A stretch of 36,259 bases of DNA from JALEFZ01 sp039817415 (GTDB taxonomy: Bacteria; Bacteroidota; Bacteroidia; J057). The DNA lies in assembly GCA_039817415.1 (NCBI GenBank), contig JBCBVV010000062.1, positions 1 to 36,259 on the forward strand. The letters are read 5' to 3'. Both the position numbers and the translations under genes were made by a program. The notes beneath the pieces are model-generated. The model saw only the letters and a program-made list of their open reading frames with translations. It made no database searches and had not been told where the DNA came from. Numbering within the stretch: the stretch's first letter is position 1; each line of letters opens with the position of its first letter. Shown piece after piece: positions 1-8,360 of this stretch.

Positions 1-831
1 ATTCAGGAACTGGTCCTGTACCTTTTCTCTAATCTTAGGGCCCAAGCCAGCATGATAGAAGCTGGCGCTGTATCCCTTGGCTTTAAGTTTGTCAGCCAGC
101 GTTTCTGTGCCCTTTCTACTTAAGCAATAGATAATGCCAGATTGATTGGGCCTCACAGCCAAAAAGTCCAATATTTTCTGAATCTTATTCTGCCCTGGCA
201 GAACGGTCAAACTCAGGTTGGGTCTATCGAAGGAGGAAATGAAGATTTCTGGCTGACGAAGACCCAATTGATTGAGAATATCTTTCCGTGTGTTTTTATC
301 CGCTGTTGCGGTCAGAGCTACAATAGGAACACCTTTGAAGCGGGTTTTGAGGAGTTCTAGTTGGGTGTACTCTGGACGAAAGTCATGGCCCCATGCGGAA
401 ATACAATGAGCCTCATCAATGGCAAATAAAGAAAGCTTAACGCTGTTTAATAAATCTTTTATCTCTGAGGTCAACAATTTTTCGGGAGAAATATAGAGTA
501 ATTTGATCTCTGCTAACTTCACTTCTTCAATTACATGCATGTAGTCTTTAAAATCCATGCTGGAATTGAGGTAGGCAGCAGGAATTCCATTTTCTCTTAA
601 AGCCTCCACCTGATCCCTCATCAAGGCGATCAAAGGAGACACTACCACACACATTCCTTTTAAAACCATGGCTGGAATCTGGTAGCAAATGGATTTCCCT
701 CCACCTGTAGGCATGAGCACCAAACAGTCCTTGCCCTCCAAAATCGCCTTGATTACGTCTTCCTGCATAGGCCGAAAGGAGGAATACCCAAAATAATCTG
801 AAAGTGCTTTTTTTGCGGCTTTGAGGCTCAT
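1..831 (-). CDS. recQ: ATP-dependent DNA helicase RecQ (3' end off the window)
   Basis: RecQ-family 3'-5' DNA helicase for recombination and replication repair, cytoplasmic. The visible 277 residues carry the zero motif (FGYSSFRPMQEDVI), Walker A (MPTGGGKS), motif Ia (VVSPLIALMRDQV), the DEAH-type motif II followed by the RecQ aromatic loop (IDEAHCISAWGHDFRP), motif III (ALTATA) and the start of the second RecA lobe (GIIYCLSRKGTE, then FYHAG). The winged-helix and HRDC parts would lie beyond position 1. I chose the ATG at 831 because it begins just before the conserved FGY-FRPMQ box; an in-frame ATG at 891 would add 20 non-conserved residues. It diverges from the repeat gene, whose homology begins only about 20 bp from the alternative start. 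Identity is clear from motifs. Confidence 0.95.
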   Translation of the reverse strand, partial: MSLKAAKKALSDYFGYSSFRPMQEDVIKAILEGKDCLVLMPTGGGKSICYQIPAMVLKGMCVVVSPLIALMRDQVEALRENGIPAAYLNSSMDFKDYMHVIEEVKLAEIKLLYISPEKLLTSEIKDLLNSVKLSLFAIDEAHCISAWGHDFRPEYTQLELLKTRFKGVPIVALTATADKNTRKDILNQLGLRQPEIFISSFDRPNLSLTVLPGQNKIQKILDFLAVRPNQSGIIYCLSRKGTETLADKLKAKGYSASFYHAGLGPKIREKVQDQFLN

Positions 832-908
832 GTAATCGCTTTTGCTAAAAATAGGAAGGAATATGGGAAAGCTATCCACATTTTGTCCCATGTTGGTAAG
901 CTATTTAA

Positions 909-3900
909 AGCAAAGGTGAAAGCTTCACCTTTGGAACACAGACCTTGACTGCTGCTGGACAGTATACAGAGGTATTTGCTTCGGAGAATGGATGTGATTC
1001 TACCGTAACATTGACCCTAAATGTCAATCCGACATTCAATACAACTGACAATGTTCAAATCTGCCAGGGTGATACCTATACCTTCGGTACCCAGACTTTG
1101 AATGCTTCAGGTACTTACACAGAGGTATTTACTTCCCAAGATGGATGTGATTCTACTGTTACCCTGACACTGAATGTCGTTCCACAAATCAATGTTTCTC
1201 TTACAGAAACAATTTGTGATAACGAAACCTTCACATTCGATGGACAGCAGTTGAGCCTAGCTGGTACGTACAATGCCACCTTCACTTCTGCAGCTGGATG
1301 TGATTCAGTTGTTAGCTTAACGCTAAATGTGAATCCAACATTTAGTACTACTGATGTAGCAACTATCTGTCAAGGAGAGAGCTTTGCTTTCGGAACACAG
1401 ACTTTGACCACTGCAGGACAGTATACAGAAGTATTTGCTTCGGAGAATGGATGTGATTCCACGGTAACCTTGACCCTGAATGTCAATCCAAGCTTCAACA
1501 CTACTGATGTAGCAACCATCTGTCAAGGCGAAAGCTTTACCTTTGGAACACAGACCTTGACTACTGCTGGACAGTATACCGAGGTATTTACTTCCGAGAA
1601 TGGATGTGATTCTACAGTAACATTGACCCTGAACGTCAATCCGACATTCAACACAACTGACAATGTTCAAATATGCCAGGGTGACACCTACACCTTCGGT
1701 ACCCAGACTTTGAATGCTTCAGGAACTTACACCGAGGTATTTACTTCCCAAGCTGGATGTGATTCTACCGTTACCCTGACGCTGAATGTCGTTCCGCAAA
1801 TCAATGTATCTGTTACAGAGACAATTTGTGATGGGGAGTCTTTTGTCTTCGATGGTCAGGTGTTGAGTGTAGCTGGTACCTATAATGCTACCTTCACTTC
1901 TGCAGCTGGATGTGATTCAGTCGTTAGTTTGACGCTAAATGTGAATCCAACATTCAATCAGACAGTAAACGCTTCGATTAACCAAGGACAGAGTTTTGCC
2001 TTTGATGGACAGAATTTAACCCAAGCTGGTACATATGTTGGAAACTTCCTAAGTGCAGCTGGTTGTGATTCGATAGTAACTCTTAACCTAACGGTAAACC
2101 CAGTGGTAGGCTTACCTGCTCCTAGCAACTTGGTAGCAGATAACAGTACGGCATTCAGTGTCCCCTTGACTTGGCAGGACAACTCCTCCAATGAGACTGG
2201 ATTCGAAATTTTCCGTCAAGGACAATTGTTAACCACTGTTCCTGCCAATACAACGGCTTACTTGGATGATAATCCGCTGAATGTCTTCGGTAGTCCAGTA
2301 GAATACCAAGTAAGAGCAATCAATGCCACACAAACCTCTGCCTTCTCCAACATTGCTTTGTACAGCATGCCGGCAAACTTCGGAGATTTGGTCTTGACAT
2401 TGGTGTGTTACGATTCTGCGACTGACTCGCTGACATGGAATGTATTTAACCCCAATTCGCAAAACCACCCCTACATTTTTGCACAGTGGTGGAGCACTCA
2501 GCGCGGGGATAATATAGCGCTTGTTGGCAACTCACAGTTCAAGACTGCCAATAACCCACAATTGTCCTCAACCTTTGGAGATGATAACATCACGGGTATA
2601 TGGTGGGTAGATGAGACCCTGACACCAGGATCTCCATTTGACCTAGTTACCAATATCAACCTGGGTACGTCTTGTGGAATTACGACCAATGTTAGAGCGG
2701 TTATTTGCCAAGGAGAGACCTTCTCATTTGGGACCCGCACCTTGACAAGTGCAGGCATCTACACAGAAGTTTTCACAGCCTCTACAGGAATTGATTCAAC
2801 TGTCATCTTGACCTTAGATGTGAATCCAACCTTCAATGAGAATGCCAATGCAACCATTTGCCAAGGTGATAACTTTGTGTTCGGAACTCAGACACTGACA
2901 GCCAGCGGGACCTATACAGAGGTCTTTACTTCTCAGAGCGGATGTGATTCAACCGTTAGCTTAACACTGAATGTTGTGCCTCAGATCAATGTGTCTATCA
3001 CTGAGGAAATTTGTGATAATGAGACATTCACATTCAATGGTCAACAGCTCTCCCAAGCGGGAACGTACTCAGCAACCTTCACTTCCTCTGGTGGATGTGA
3101 TTCAGTGGTTAGCCTGACATTACTTGTTAACCCAAGCGTGAGTACGTCTGTTTCAGCTACGATTTGTGATAATGAAACCTTTAGTTTCAATGGACAAGCA
3201 CTTTCTCAGGCAGGTACATACACAGCCAATTTGGTTTCAGCTACTGGTTGTGATTCCGTTGTAACGCTGACGTTGAATGTCAATCCTACACAAACAACAG
3301 CTATTTCAGCTATCATTTGTGAGAATGAGACTTTTGCATTCAACGGGCAGCAGTTGAGTCAAGCTGGGGTTTACACAGCGAATTTGACCACAGCAAGCGG
3401 CTGCGATTCAACCGTTACCTTGACACTGAATGTAACTCAGACACTGACTACAGCTATTTCAGCTGAGATCTGTGCCAATGAAACATTCTCTTTCAATGGA
3501 CAGCAGTTGGATCAGCCAGGAACCTATACAGCTACCTTGGTGTCAGCTGGAGGATGTGATTCGGTTGTTAACTTGACACTAAGTGTGATTACGACCATCA
3601 ATACAGCCATTACAGCTGATATTTGTGATAATGAAACATTCAATTTCGATGGACAGACGCTTAGTCAGGCTGGAACCTACACGGCGAACTTCGTCTCAAC
3701 TTCTGGCTGTGATTCTGTGGTAAGCTTGACGTTGAATGTCAATCCAACCTTTAACCAAAGCGTAAATGCTACGATTAACCAAGGCCAGAGCTTTGCCTTC
3801 AATGGACAAAACCTAACGCAAGCGAGGACATACGTAGCCAATTTGTTGACGGCACAAGGTTGTGATTCTACGGTAACACTGAACCTGACGGTCAACCAGG

Positions 3901-4820
3901 TTCCGACGCTGGCTGCACCTACGAATCTTATTGCTGATAATGGAACCGCCCTGATTGTACCTTTGACATGGACAGACAATTCCAATAATGAGACAGGATT
4001 TGAAGTCTTTAGAGATGGTCAATTGATTGCGACCCTTCCAGCCAATACGACTTCATATGTAGATGACAGCAGCGTGTATGTATTTGGTACGCCAATCGCC
4101 TATCAGGTTAGGGCATTCAATGCTACTCTGACATCGGCTTTCTCTAATACGGCCTTCTACAACATGCCTGCTAGCTTCCAGGAATTACAATTGACCTTCG
4201 TTTGCTACGATCCGTCAACTGATTCCTTGACTTGGAATGTCTTCAATCCCAATCAGCAAGCACATCCATTTATCTATGCGCAATGGTGGAGTGCTCAACA
4301 AGGAGATCTAGTGGCTCCTGCAGGAAATTCGCAGTTCAAAACGGCAAACAACCCACAGAATGCAGGGACCTTTGGCGATGACAATATCACCGGTATTTGG
4401 TGGGTGGATGAAAGATTGCTACCTGGTCAGCCCTTTGACCTCGTCTTCACCATTGACCTAAACACCAACTGTCCTACGGCCAGATTGGGAGCTAACAGAC
4501 CTACTCAAATGCCAGCCGGTCTACAGCCCCTTTATGGATATCGTCCTGATTTCCTCAAGGCTATTGATAAGTCATGGATCGAAAGTAAGACCATCGTTAC
4601 TCCGAATCCTTTCGACAAGATCGTAACATTGGAGAGCGATATTTGGGTTGATCCCGTTCAACTTAGAGTCTTTAACATGGCTGGACAGCTGGTTTACCAG
4701 ACAAAAGCTTTGATTTCTGAGCCTCATAGTTTGAACCTAGATGACTTACCTAAGGGTGTTTATAACCTAGAGGTGAGACAGGGTGAATTCAGTATTACCA
4801 AGCGAATTGTAAAGAACTAG
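909..4820 (+). CDS. Giant type IX-secreted repeat protein, 5'-truncated
   Basis: Likely a cell-surface or secreted adhesin-like protein. The frame is open from 909 (TAA at 906-908) and enters in mid-repeat, with no signal peptide and no convincing start; a TTG at 945 is the only formal start nearby, so the real 5' end is missing. Counting from 945 (1291 residues), eight ~51-residue repeats (ending GCDS[TV]V[TS]LTLNV, each with an IC...GCDS cysteine pair) lead to a fibronectin-III-like domain (~389-475) and a ~100-residue domain rich in Trp (WNVFNPN, FGDDNITGIWWVDE; ~480-576). The whole order then repeats: eight repeats, FN3-like (~989-1070), Trp-rich domain (~1079-1173). A type IX sorting domain (TPNPF..., VRVFNMAGQLV-like, LPKGVYNLEV, KRIVKN) ends the protein from ~1216. 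Known for such families: Sec export followed by T9SS secretion. Function and ligand are inferred only. Confidence 0.85.
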   Translation, partial: SKGESFTFGTQTLTAAGQYTEVFASENGCDSTVTLTLNVNPTFNTTDNVQICQGDTYTFGTQTLNASGTYTEVFTSQDGCDSTVTLTLNVVPQINVSLTETICDNETFTFDGQQLSLAGTYNATFTSAAGCDSVVSLTLNVNPTFSTTDVATICQGESFAFGTQTLTTAGQYTEVFASENGCDSTVTLTLNVNPSFNTTDVATICQGESFTFGTQTLTTAGQYTEVFTSENGCDSTVTLTLNVNPTFNTTDNVQICQGDTYTFGTQTLNASGTYTEVFTSQAGCDSTVTLTLNVVPQINVSVTETICDGESFVFDGQVLSVAGTYNATFTSAAGCDSVVSLTLNVNPTFNQTVNASINQGQSFAFDGQNLTQAGTYVGNFLSAAGCDSIVTLNLTVNPVVGLPAPSNLVADNSTAFSVPLTWQDNSSNETGFEIFRQGQLLTTVPANTTAYLDDNPLNVFGSPVEYQVRAINATQTSAFSNIALYSMPANFGDLVLTLVCYDSATDSLTWNVFNPNSQNHPYIFAQWWSTQRGDNIALVGNSQFKTANNPQLSSTFGDDNITGIWWVDETLTPGSPFDLVTNINLGTSCGITTNVRAVICQGETFSFGTRTLTSAGIYTEVFTASTGIDSTVILTLDVNPTFNENANATICQGDNFVFGTQTLTASGTYTEVFTSQSGCDSTVSLTLNVVPQINVSITEEICDNETFTFNGQQLSQAGTYSATFTSSGGCDSVVSLTLLVNPSVSTSVSATICDNETFSFNGQALSQAGTYTANLVSATGCDSVVTLTLNVNPTQTTAISAIICENETFAFNGQQLSQAGVYTANLTTASGCDSTVTLTLNVTQTLTTAISAEICANETFSFNGQQLDQPGTYTATLVSAGGCDSVVNLTLSVITTINTAITADICDNETFNFDGQTLSQAGTYTANFVSTSGCDSVVSLTLNVNPTFNQSVNATINQGQSFAFNGQNLTQARTYVANLLTAQGCDSTVTLNLTVNQVPTLAAPTNLIADNGTALIVPLTWTDNSNNETGFEVFRDGQLIATLPANTTSYVDDSSVYVFGTPIAYQVRAFNATLTSAFSNTAFYNMPASFQELQLTFVCYDPSTDSLTWNVFNPNQQAHPFIYAQWWSAQQGDLVAPAGNSQFKTANNPQNAGTFGDDNITGIWWVDERLLPGQPFDLVFTIDLNTNCPTARLGANRPTQMPAGLQPLYGYRPDFLKAIDKSWIESKTIVTPNPFDKIVTLESDIWVDPVQLRVFNMAGQLVYQTKALISEPHSLNLDDLPKGVYNLEVRQGEFSITKRIVKN
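911..2100 (+). repeat. Tandem ~153-bp coding repeats, block 1 (8 units)
   Basis: Eight units of about 153 bp, each ending in a GCDS-coding segment. Nearly identical DNA recurs: the stretch around 960-1000 reappears around 1420-1460, and unit types recur in the order GES / GDTY / NETF, giving a higher-order period of about 3 units. The first unit is cut at ~911. Such identity favours recombination and assembly collapse. Confidence 0.9.
2680..3900 (+). repeat. Tandem ~153-bp coding repeats, block 2 (8 units)
   Basis: A second set of eight units, more diverged from one another than block 1. The first unit encodes GIDSTV instead of GCDSTV, so it lacks the second cysteine of the pair. The block precedes the second copy of the FN3-like and Trp-rich domains. 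Confidence 0.85.
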
Positions 4821-4844
4821 GCTAAGGCCTATTCTTATTGAATC

Positions 4845-4879
4845 AAAGGGGGCATCGACGAAAGTTGATGTCCCCTTTT
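4845..4879 (+). terminator. Intrinsic terminator of the repeat-protein gene
   Basis: The left arm 4845-4859 (AAAGGGGGCATCGAC) and right arm 4864-4879 (GTTGATGTCCCCTTTT) pair with G-U wobbles around a GAAA tetraloop. It sits 25 bp past the stop codon, and the T-rich right arm serves as the U-tract. Confidence 0.75.
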
Positions 4880-4962
4880 CATTTTTGCTTGCTGTAACTC
4901 AAATCGAACTTGATATCGACTTGGGAATTCACTGACTTTTCTCCCTTATAGCCTACAGCCTT

Positions 4963-5001
4963 AAAGGGTAATTTTTATGGCATGCGCAATTTTTACCCTT
5001 T
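4963..5001. promoter_or_regulatory. Inverted repeat upstream of outer-membrane protein gene
   Basis: Perfect 9-bp arms AAAGGGTAA (4963-4971) and TTACCCTTT (4993-5001) are separated by 21 bp with GCATGC near the centre, ending 43 bp before the ATG at 5045. It could be an operator or a 5' leader hairpin. No U-tract follows, so a terminator is unlikely. Confidence 0.4.
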
Positions 5002-5044
5002 ACTATGAAATCAGAATTTTTCTTCTTTTCGAAAAAGAAAAACC

Positions 5045-5776
5045 ATGAAAAAACTGATTGTAGCCTTACTATTCCTAGCCACATTAAATCTACCCACCTT
5101 TTGTCAAAGTCCCTTGTTGCAAAAAATTGATATTCAACTCTCGTCAGGCCTATTGGTGAGAAATTGGGGAGAATGGCGAAATTTTAAAGATCATAACAAC
5201 ATGAGTTATGAGCTACTATCTTCCAATAATCCATGGCGGTTCTCCATAAATTATCATGTCAATTCTAAATGGGAATTGAGCCTGTCGGGAATGACGACAT
5301 ACAGAGAGAACTTTGAAAATACTTATGTTGACCCAAATCCGATCTATCCTGAATTAACTGAAACCAATAGCTTACGTCCACTTTCTTATGATAGAACCTG
5401 GGGTCGTGTAGGGGCAAATCAAATCCACTACAGTATGAGTGTAGGATACTCACTTGTAGATATAAATCGTCTTAGGCTAAAAGGATTCGTAGGTGGGGGA
5501 TTTAGCATGGTACAGTACAACCAAAGAGATTATGATGTTTACCTCATCTCCCAAGGACCTGCGGAGAAAGTAGGATATGCAAGAAATGGGAGTCTTGAAG
5601 ACCAATTAGGGCACCTAAAGATCGCATGTGAAGCTAACTATCGCATTTTCTCTTTCCTTCATGCCGTAATAGGAATGGAAGCCCTTCAAACTTTTCCAGG
5701 CGGAAGAATAGAGGATGTAGGCTTCAGCCAGTTGTACGTTGGCCTTTCCTTGGGAATGAATGGCGCCGAACGCTAG
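5045..5776 (+). CDS. Predicted outer-membrane beta-barrel protein, copy 1
   Basis: A 243-residue exported protein of unknown function. Residues 1-20 form a signal peptide (MKKLIVALLFLATLNLPTFC, then QSP). The remainder has alternating aromatic/polar strands typical of small outer-membrane barrels and ends in LYVGLSLGMNGAER, a plausible closing strand. It is clearly paralogous to the next gene: both share FDIQLS/IDIQLS-type strand starts, a W-G-x-W-x-x-F motif, an EN-Y-DPN loop, a RTWGR motif and the C-terminal SLGMNG. The order suggests a tandem duplication in one transcription unit. I cannot assign a ligand or a named family. Confidence 0.8.
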   Translation: MKKLIVALLFLATLNLPTFCQSPLLQKIDIQLSSGLLVRNWGEWRNFKDHNNMSYELLSSNNPWRFSINYHVNSKWELSLSGMTTYRENFENTYVDPNPIYPELTETNSLRPLSYDRTWGRVGANQIHYSMSVGYSLVDINRLRLKGFVGGGFSMVQYNQRDYDVYLISQGPAEKVGYARNGSLEDQLGHLKIACEANYRIFSFLHAVIGMEALQTFPGGRIEDVGFSQLYVGLSLGMNGAER

Positions 5777-5804
5777 TACATAACCATGAGTAAATCGCAG
5801 TTTG

Positions 5805-5822
5805 TCATTTCATTTGAAATGA
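5805..5822. promoter_or_regulatory. 18-bp perfect palindrome between the barrel paralogs
   Basis: TCATTTCA-TT-TGAAATGA is an 8-2-8 perfect dyad in the 124-bp gap between the paralogs. It may be a regulator site or a small intercistronic hairpin; no U-tract follows. Confidence 0.3.
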
Positions 5823-5900
5823 TTTAAGGCATTCTGAATATTTCTTCTTCCTTAATTATTATATATCTATCACCGTGCTTTTGTGCTTACAAAAAATTCC

Positions 5901-6680
5901 ATGAAACATACCCTTCTCGTCCTAATAGCCTCGTTTGGTTTCATTTTCTCTATCAACGCCCAAGCTCAGTTTATCCGAAATTTTGACATTCAGCTTTCCA
6001 TTGGCATACTCAATGATTCATGGGGCAGTTGGAAGGACTTTAGAGATAAAAATGACATGGTGTACGAAGGTACTTCTTCAAGAAATCCACTAAGATTTGC
6101 CTTGAACTATAAGGTCAATGATCGCTGGGATGTTTCTTTTATTGGCCTAGGTGATTATCAAGAGGTACTAGAGAACAACTACATCGATCCCAATGTCGAA
6201 TTTTCTGAATTGACGGAAGCCTCCACTGGAAATCTTATGACCTACAAACGAACATGGGGTCGCATTACAGGTAACCAACGTCATTTCAGTTTGATGGGAG
6301 GCTACAAAGTCCTTAATTCAAGTAGATTCAAAGTCAAAACTGCCCTCGGCGCAGGATATACTTCCCTTCGTTACTTCACAAAAACCTTCGAGGTCTACGA
6401 CAGTCAAGGCCGAGAGATAGGCGTTGTCAACAACAGTGAGAATATCACCTACCGAAGTGCCTTTCCTCACGCCAGGGCTGTATTGGAAGCAAGTTATTGT
6501 ATCCTTCCTTTTCTTCATGCCACGATAGGAAGTGAATATGTGCTAGGAGTTCCCAATACGGATATCCAATCCTTTGGCTTTGCACAGCTGTATGCTGGCA
6601 TATCATTAGGGATGAATGGTGGGGCAAAAAAGAAAGAGAAAGAGCAGGAGAACAAGGATAATGCGTCTGATGAAAAATAA
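5901..6680 (+). CDS. Predicted outer-membrane beta-barrel protein, copy 2
   Basis: A 259-residue paralog of the preceding gene with a signal peptide (MKHTLLVLIASFGFIFSINA, then QAQ). I chose the ATG at 5901 because the peptide then starts with a basic n-region; an in-frame GTG at 5883 would add six residues. Shared features are W-G-S-W-K-D-F, EN-Y-IDPN, KRTWGR and FAQLYAGISLGMNGG. It differs by a charged C-terminal tail (AKKKEKEQENKDNASDEK) after the closing strand, absent in copy 1 and unusual for a barrel whose last strand is normally terminal. It is convergent with the DUF4345 gene, with only 12 bp between stops. Specific function unknown. Confidence 0.8.
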   Translation: MKHTLLVLIASFGFIFSINAQAQFIRNFDIQLSIGILNDSWGSWKDFRDKNDMVYEGTSSRNPLRFALNYKVNDRWDVSFIGLGDYQEVLENNYIDPNVEFSELTEASTGNLMTYKRTWGRITGNQRHFSLMGGYKVLNSSRFKVKTALGAGYTSLRYFTKTFEVYDSQGREIGVVNNSENITYRSAFPHARAVLEASYCILPFLHATIGSEYVLGVPNTDIQSFGFAQLYAGISLGMNGGAKKKEKEQENKDNASDEK

Positions 6681-6692
6681 AAATTCATCACC

Positions 6693-7094
6693 CTACATTA
6701 ACATAAGGCTCAAACAAAATACATTTAACACCCCAATAAAGAGCTCCACATAGAATATGCTAAGGAGCTCTTTGGCGGGGATTCCGTCAATAGCTATGCT
6801 AACCAGCCTTCCAACTACAACCCCCATGAATATCACACAAGCCACAACAAAAGAAGTAAACCTGATATCCTCCCAAAGAGCCCCTAATAAGCAAACAATG
6901 CCTCCCAGAACCATCACAGCCCCTACCCCTCTTACTTCATTGTAAACATCAGGATGATTCCCTTGATTGCGGCTAGGGTCATTCACATAATTCTTTAGGA
7001 AAACGGCACTAGCAGGCTTGAAAAGCCTAGAGTAACTTGCATAAAACATAGCAAGACCAGAAAGTGTCAAAACGATGATATGAAAAATATTCAT
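6693..7094 (-). CDS. DUF4345 family four-helix membrane protein
   Basis: A 133-residue integral membrane protein with four hydrophobic helices. Recognised from the DUF4345 pattern: helix 1, an E-V-R-G-V-G-A motif before helix 2, then GVVVGRLVSIAIDGIP between helices 3 and 4, and a Glu in the last helix (FYVELFIGVL). The biochemical role of this family is not known. It is the last gene of the leftward accessory cluster, 114 bp after the alpha/beta-hydrolase. DoxX-like and DUF4345 proteins are both small four-helix membrane proteins, and this cluster has one of each. Start at ATG 7094. Confidence 0.8.
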   Translation of the reverse strand: MNIFHIIVLTLSGLAMFYASYSRLFKPASAVFLKNYVNDPSRNQGNHPDVYNEVRGVGAVMVLGGIVCLLGALWEDIRFTSFVVACVIFMGVVVGRLVSIAIDGIPAKELLSIFYVELFIGVLNVFCLSLMLM

Positions 7095-7129
7095 GATATT
7101 ATTTGAAGTTGATTAGAAGGTAAAAGAGG

Positions 7130-7161
7130 GCTCTTCGCAAAATCCATTCTTTACGAAGAGC
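7130..7161 (-). terminator. Weak hairpin downstream of the alpha/beta-hydrolase
   Basis: 8-bp perfect arms GCTCTTCG (7130-7137) and CGAAGAGC (7154-7161) have a 16-nt loop, placed between the hydrolase stop and the DUF4345 start. On the minus strand it is followed by CCTCTTTTACC, a poor U-tract, so it may instead be an attenuator or processing hairpin. Confidence 0.35.
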
Positions 7162-7208
7162 ATTTAGGATAGGCACATTTTCACAGGAAAAGAGATTCTT
7201 CTACATCC

Positions 7209-8282
7209 TTATGAAATGGATTCGGAAAGAAAGGCACGCATGGCATTCGTTGCGGCTTCTGCTGCGCCTAACTGGAAGAAATGATTTCCCTCGATGAACT
7301 GAACCCTTCCATTTTTTACAAAGTCAGGCGTATTCTCGTATTCTTCGGGGTGCTGGCCAGGATCTAAGCTACCTTGAAGGAATAGGACTGGCATGGTCAT
7401 TTTCGCAAATAGGATGTTGTGGCGATCTTCTAGCTCTTGTTCTAGGCTCGTGTGGTCAAATTGCCTGGGAGAAGCTTCAGCGATTCCCTTGAATTTCACC
7501 TCATGATCCAATCGTCTTAAGACCTCGGGTGAGATATCTTTTACTCGATACATACTCGCTGCGTAGGCCAAACGAGGGAAACCTGTCCATTTCATTAACA
7601 TGGGGAACCAAGAGGCAGAGAAAAGTTTATGAGGAGGCTTTGGGTCGCCATGGGGTTCATTGGCTGATTGCTGCATTCTAATATAGCGTAAAACACGTCC
7701 TTCCATTCCCTCCACGTTTAGAAGATGATCGGATATGACCGAACCTCTGTCATGCCCACCAAGGTTGAACTGCTCAACCCCAATCTTGTCTAGCATCTTG
7801 GCCAATGAGCCCGCGATAGAGGCATATCGATAGTCCATATCCGGACGTTTGTCGCTTTGTCCATTTCCAAGGGTATCAACGGCAATACAGTAATATTGAT
7901 CTGAGAGATCACGCATTTGGTTATGGAAGGTATACCAACTTTCTGGAAAACCATGGATCAAAACAAAGGGTTCGTTTTTGGGATCACCCGTCGTAACAAA
8001 ATGCCAGGTAATGCCTTCAGCCTCAGCATACCAGTGGGTGGCTTCCACCTCTCCCAGCATTTCTATTTCCCCATGGGCATTTTCCGCCCCAATGGGATAG
8101 GCAGATGGCTTAGGATAACGCATATCAGCCGTAAGGATAGCATCTTCTTTGATACCTCCCTCACGTACATTGGATATGCTTATGTCTTCACGAGAGATAT
8201 ACTCAAGCCTAGGGAAGCTCTGTGGAGAGAGCATTTTGATCAGCTTCAAGATTTCTTTTGGATCAGTTTTTTTCGTCATCAT
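7209..8282 (-). CDS. Alpha/beta-hydrolase, Asp-nucleophile (epoxide hydrolase/dehalogenase type)
   Basis: A 357-residue soluble hydrolase. The oxyanion-hole motif HGFPESW starts at H110, the nucleophile elbow GGHDRG gives Asp178, and the charge relay is Asp near 307 (GSLDPGQ) and His near 334 (EGNHFF). An Asp nucleophile in a GHDRG-type elbow is known from haloacid dehalogenases and epoxide hydrolases, which form a covalent alkyl-enzyme ester; lipases and meta-cleavage-product hydrolases use Ser. A ~90-residue N-terminal extension precedes the core domain. The lid contains YIRMQQSANEPHG and PPHKL, shared with the DoxX-fused hydrolase. The gene follows a Crp/Fnr gene by 78 bp, and that gap holds a candidate operator. 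Substrate unknown. Confidence 0.85.
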   Translation of the reverse strand: MMTKKTDPKEILKLIKMLSPQSFPRLEYISREDISISNVREGGIKEDAILTADMRYPKPSAYPIGAENAHGEIEMLGEVEATHWYAEAEGITWHFVTTGDPKNEPFVLIHGFPESWYTFHNQMRDLSDQYYCIAVDTLGNGQSDKRPDMDYRYASIAGSLAKMLDKIGVEQFNLGGHDRGSVISDHLLNVEGMEGRVLRYIRMQQSANEPHGDPKPPHKLFSASWFPMLMKWTGFPRLAYAASMYRVKDISPEVLRRLDHEVKFKGIAEASPRQFDHTSLEQELEDRHNILFAKMTMPVLFLQGSLDPGQHPEEYENTPDFVKNGRVQFIEGNHFFQLGAAEAATNAMRAFLSESIS

Positions 8283-8300
8283 GTCGATTTTTATTTGATC

Positions 8301-8344
8301 CTAAGGTCATCGATAGAAATGCCAAAACATTTCACCTAGATTAA
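8301..8344 (-). promoter_or_regulatory. Candidate Crp/Fnr operator and promoter of the alpha/beta-hydrolase (site D)
   Basis: On the minus strand TTAAT-CTAG-GTGAA (8331-8344), preceded by a T-tract, is followed with a 30-bp edge spacing by GACCTTAG (8301-8308), which matches the Bacteroidota -7 box TAnnTTTG at four of six positions. It lies 19 bp from the start codon. It is the weakest dyad of four related sites in the cluster; support comes mainly from position. Confidence 0.4.
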
Positions 8345-8360
8345 AAAATGCTTCCCTGGC

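Noticed and set aside
1323..1670. Cys-rich minus-strand frame opposite the repeat gene
   Set aside because: It is the antisense image of tandem coding repeats; periodic Cys residues come from the repeat itself.
911..3900. CRISPR-like repeat array
   Set aside because: The repeats are ~153 bp, contiguous and in frame, coding for protein repeats; there are no short repeats with unique spacers and no cas genes.
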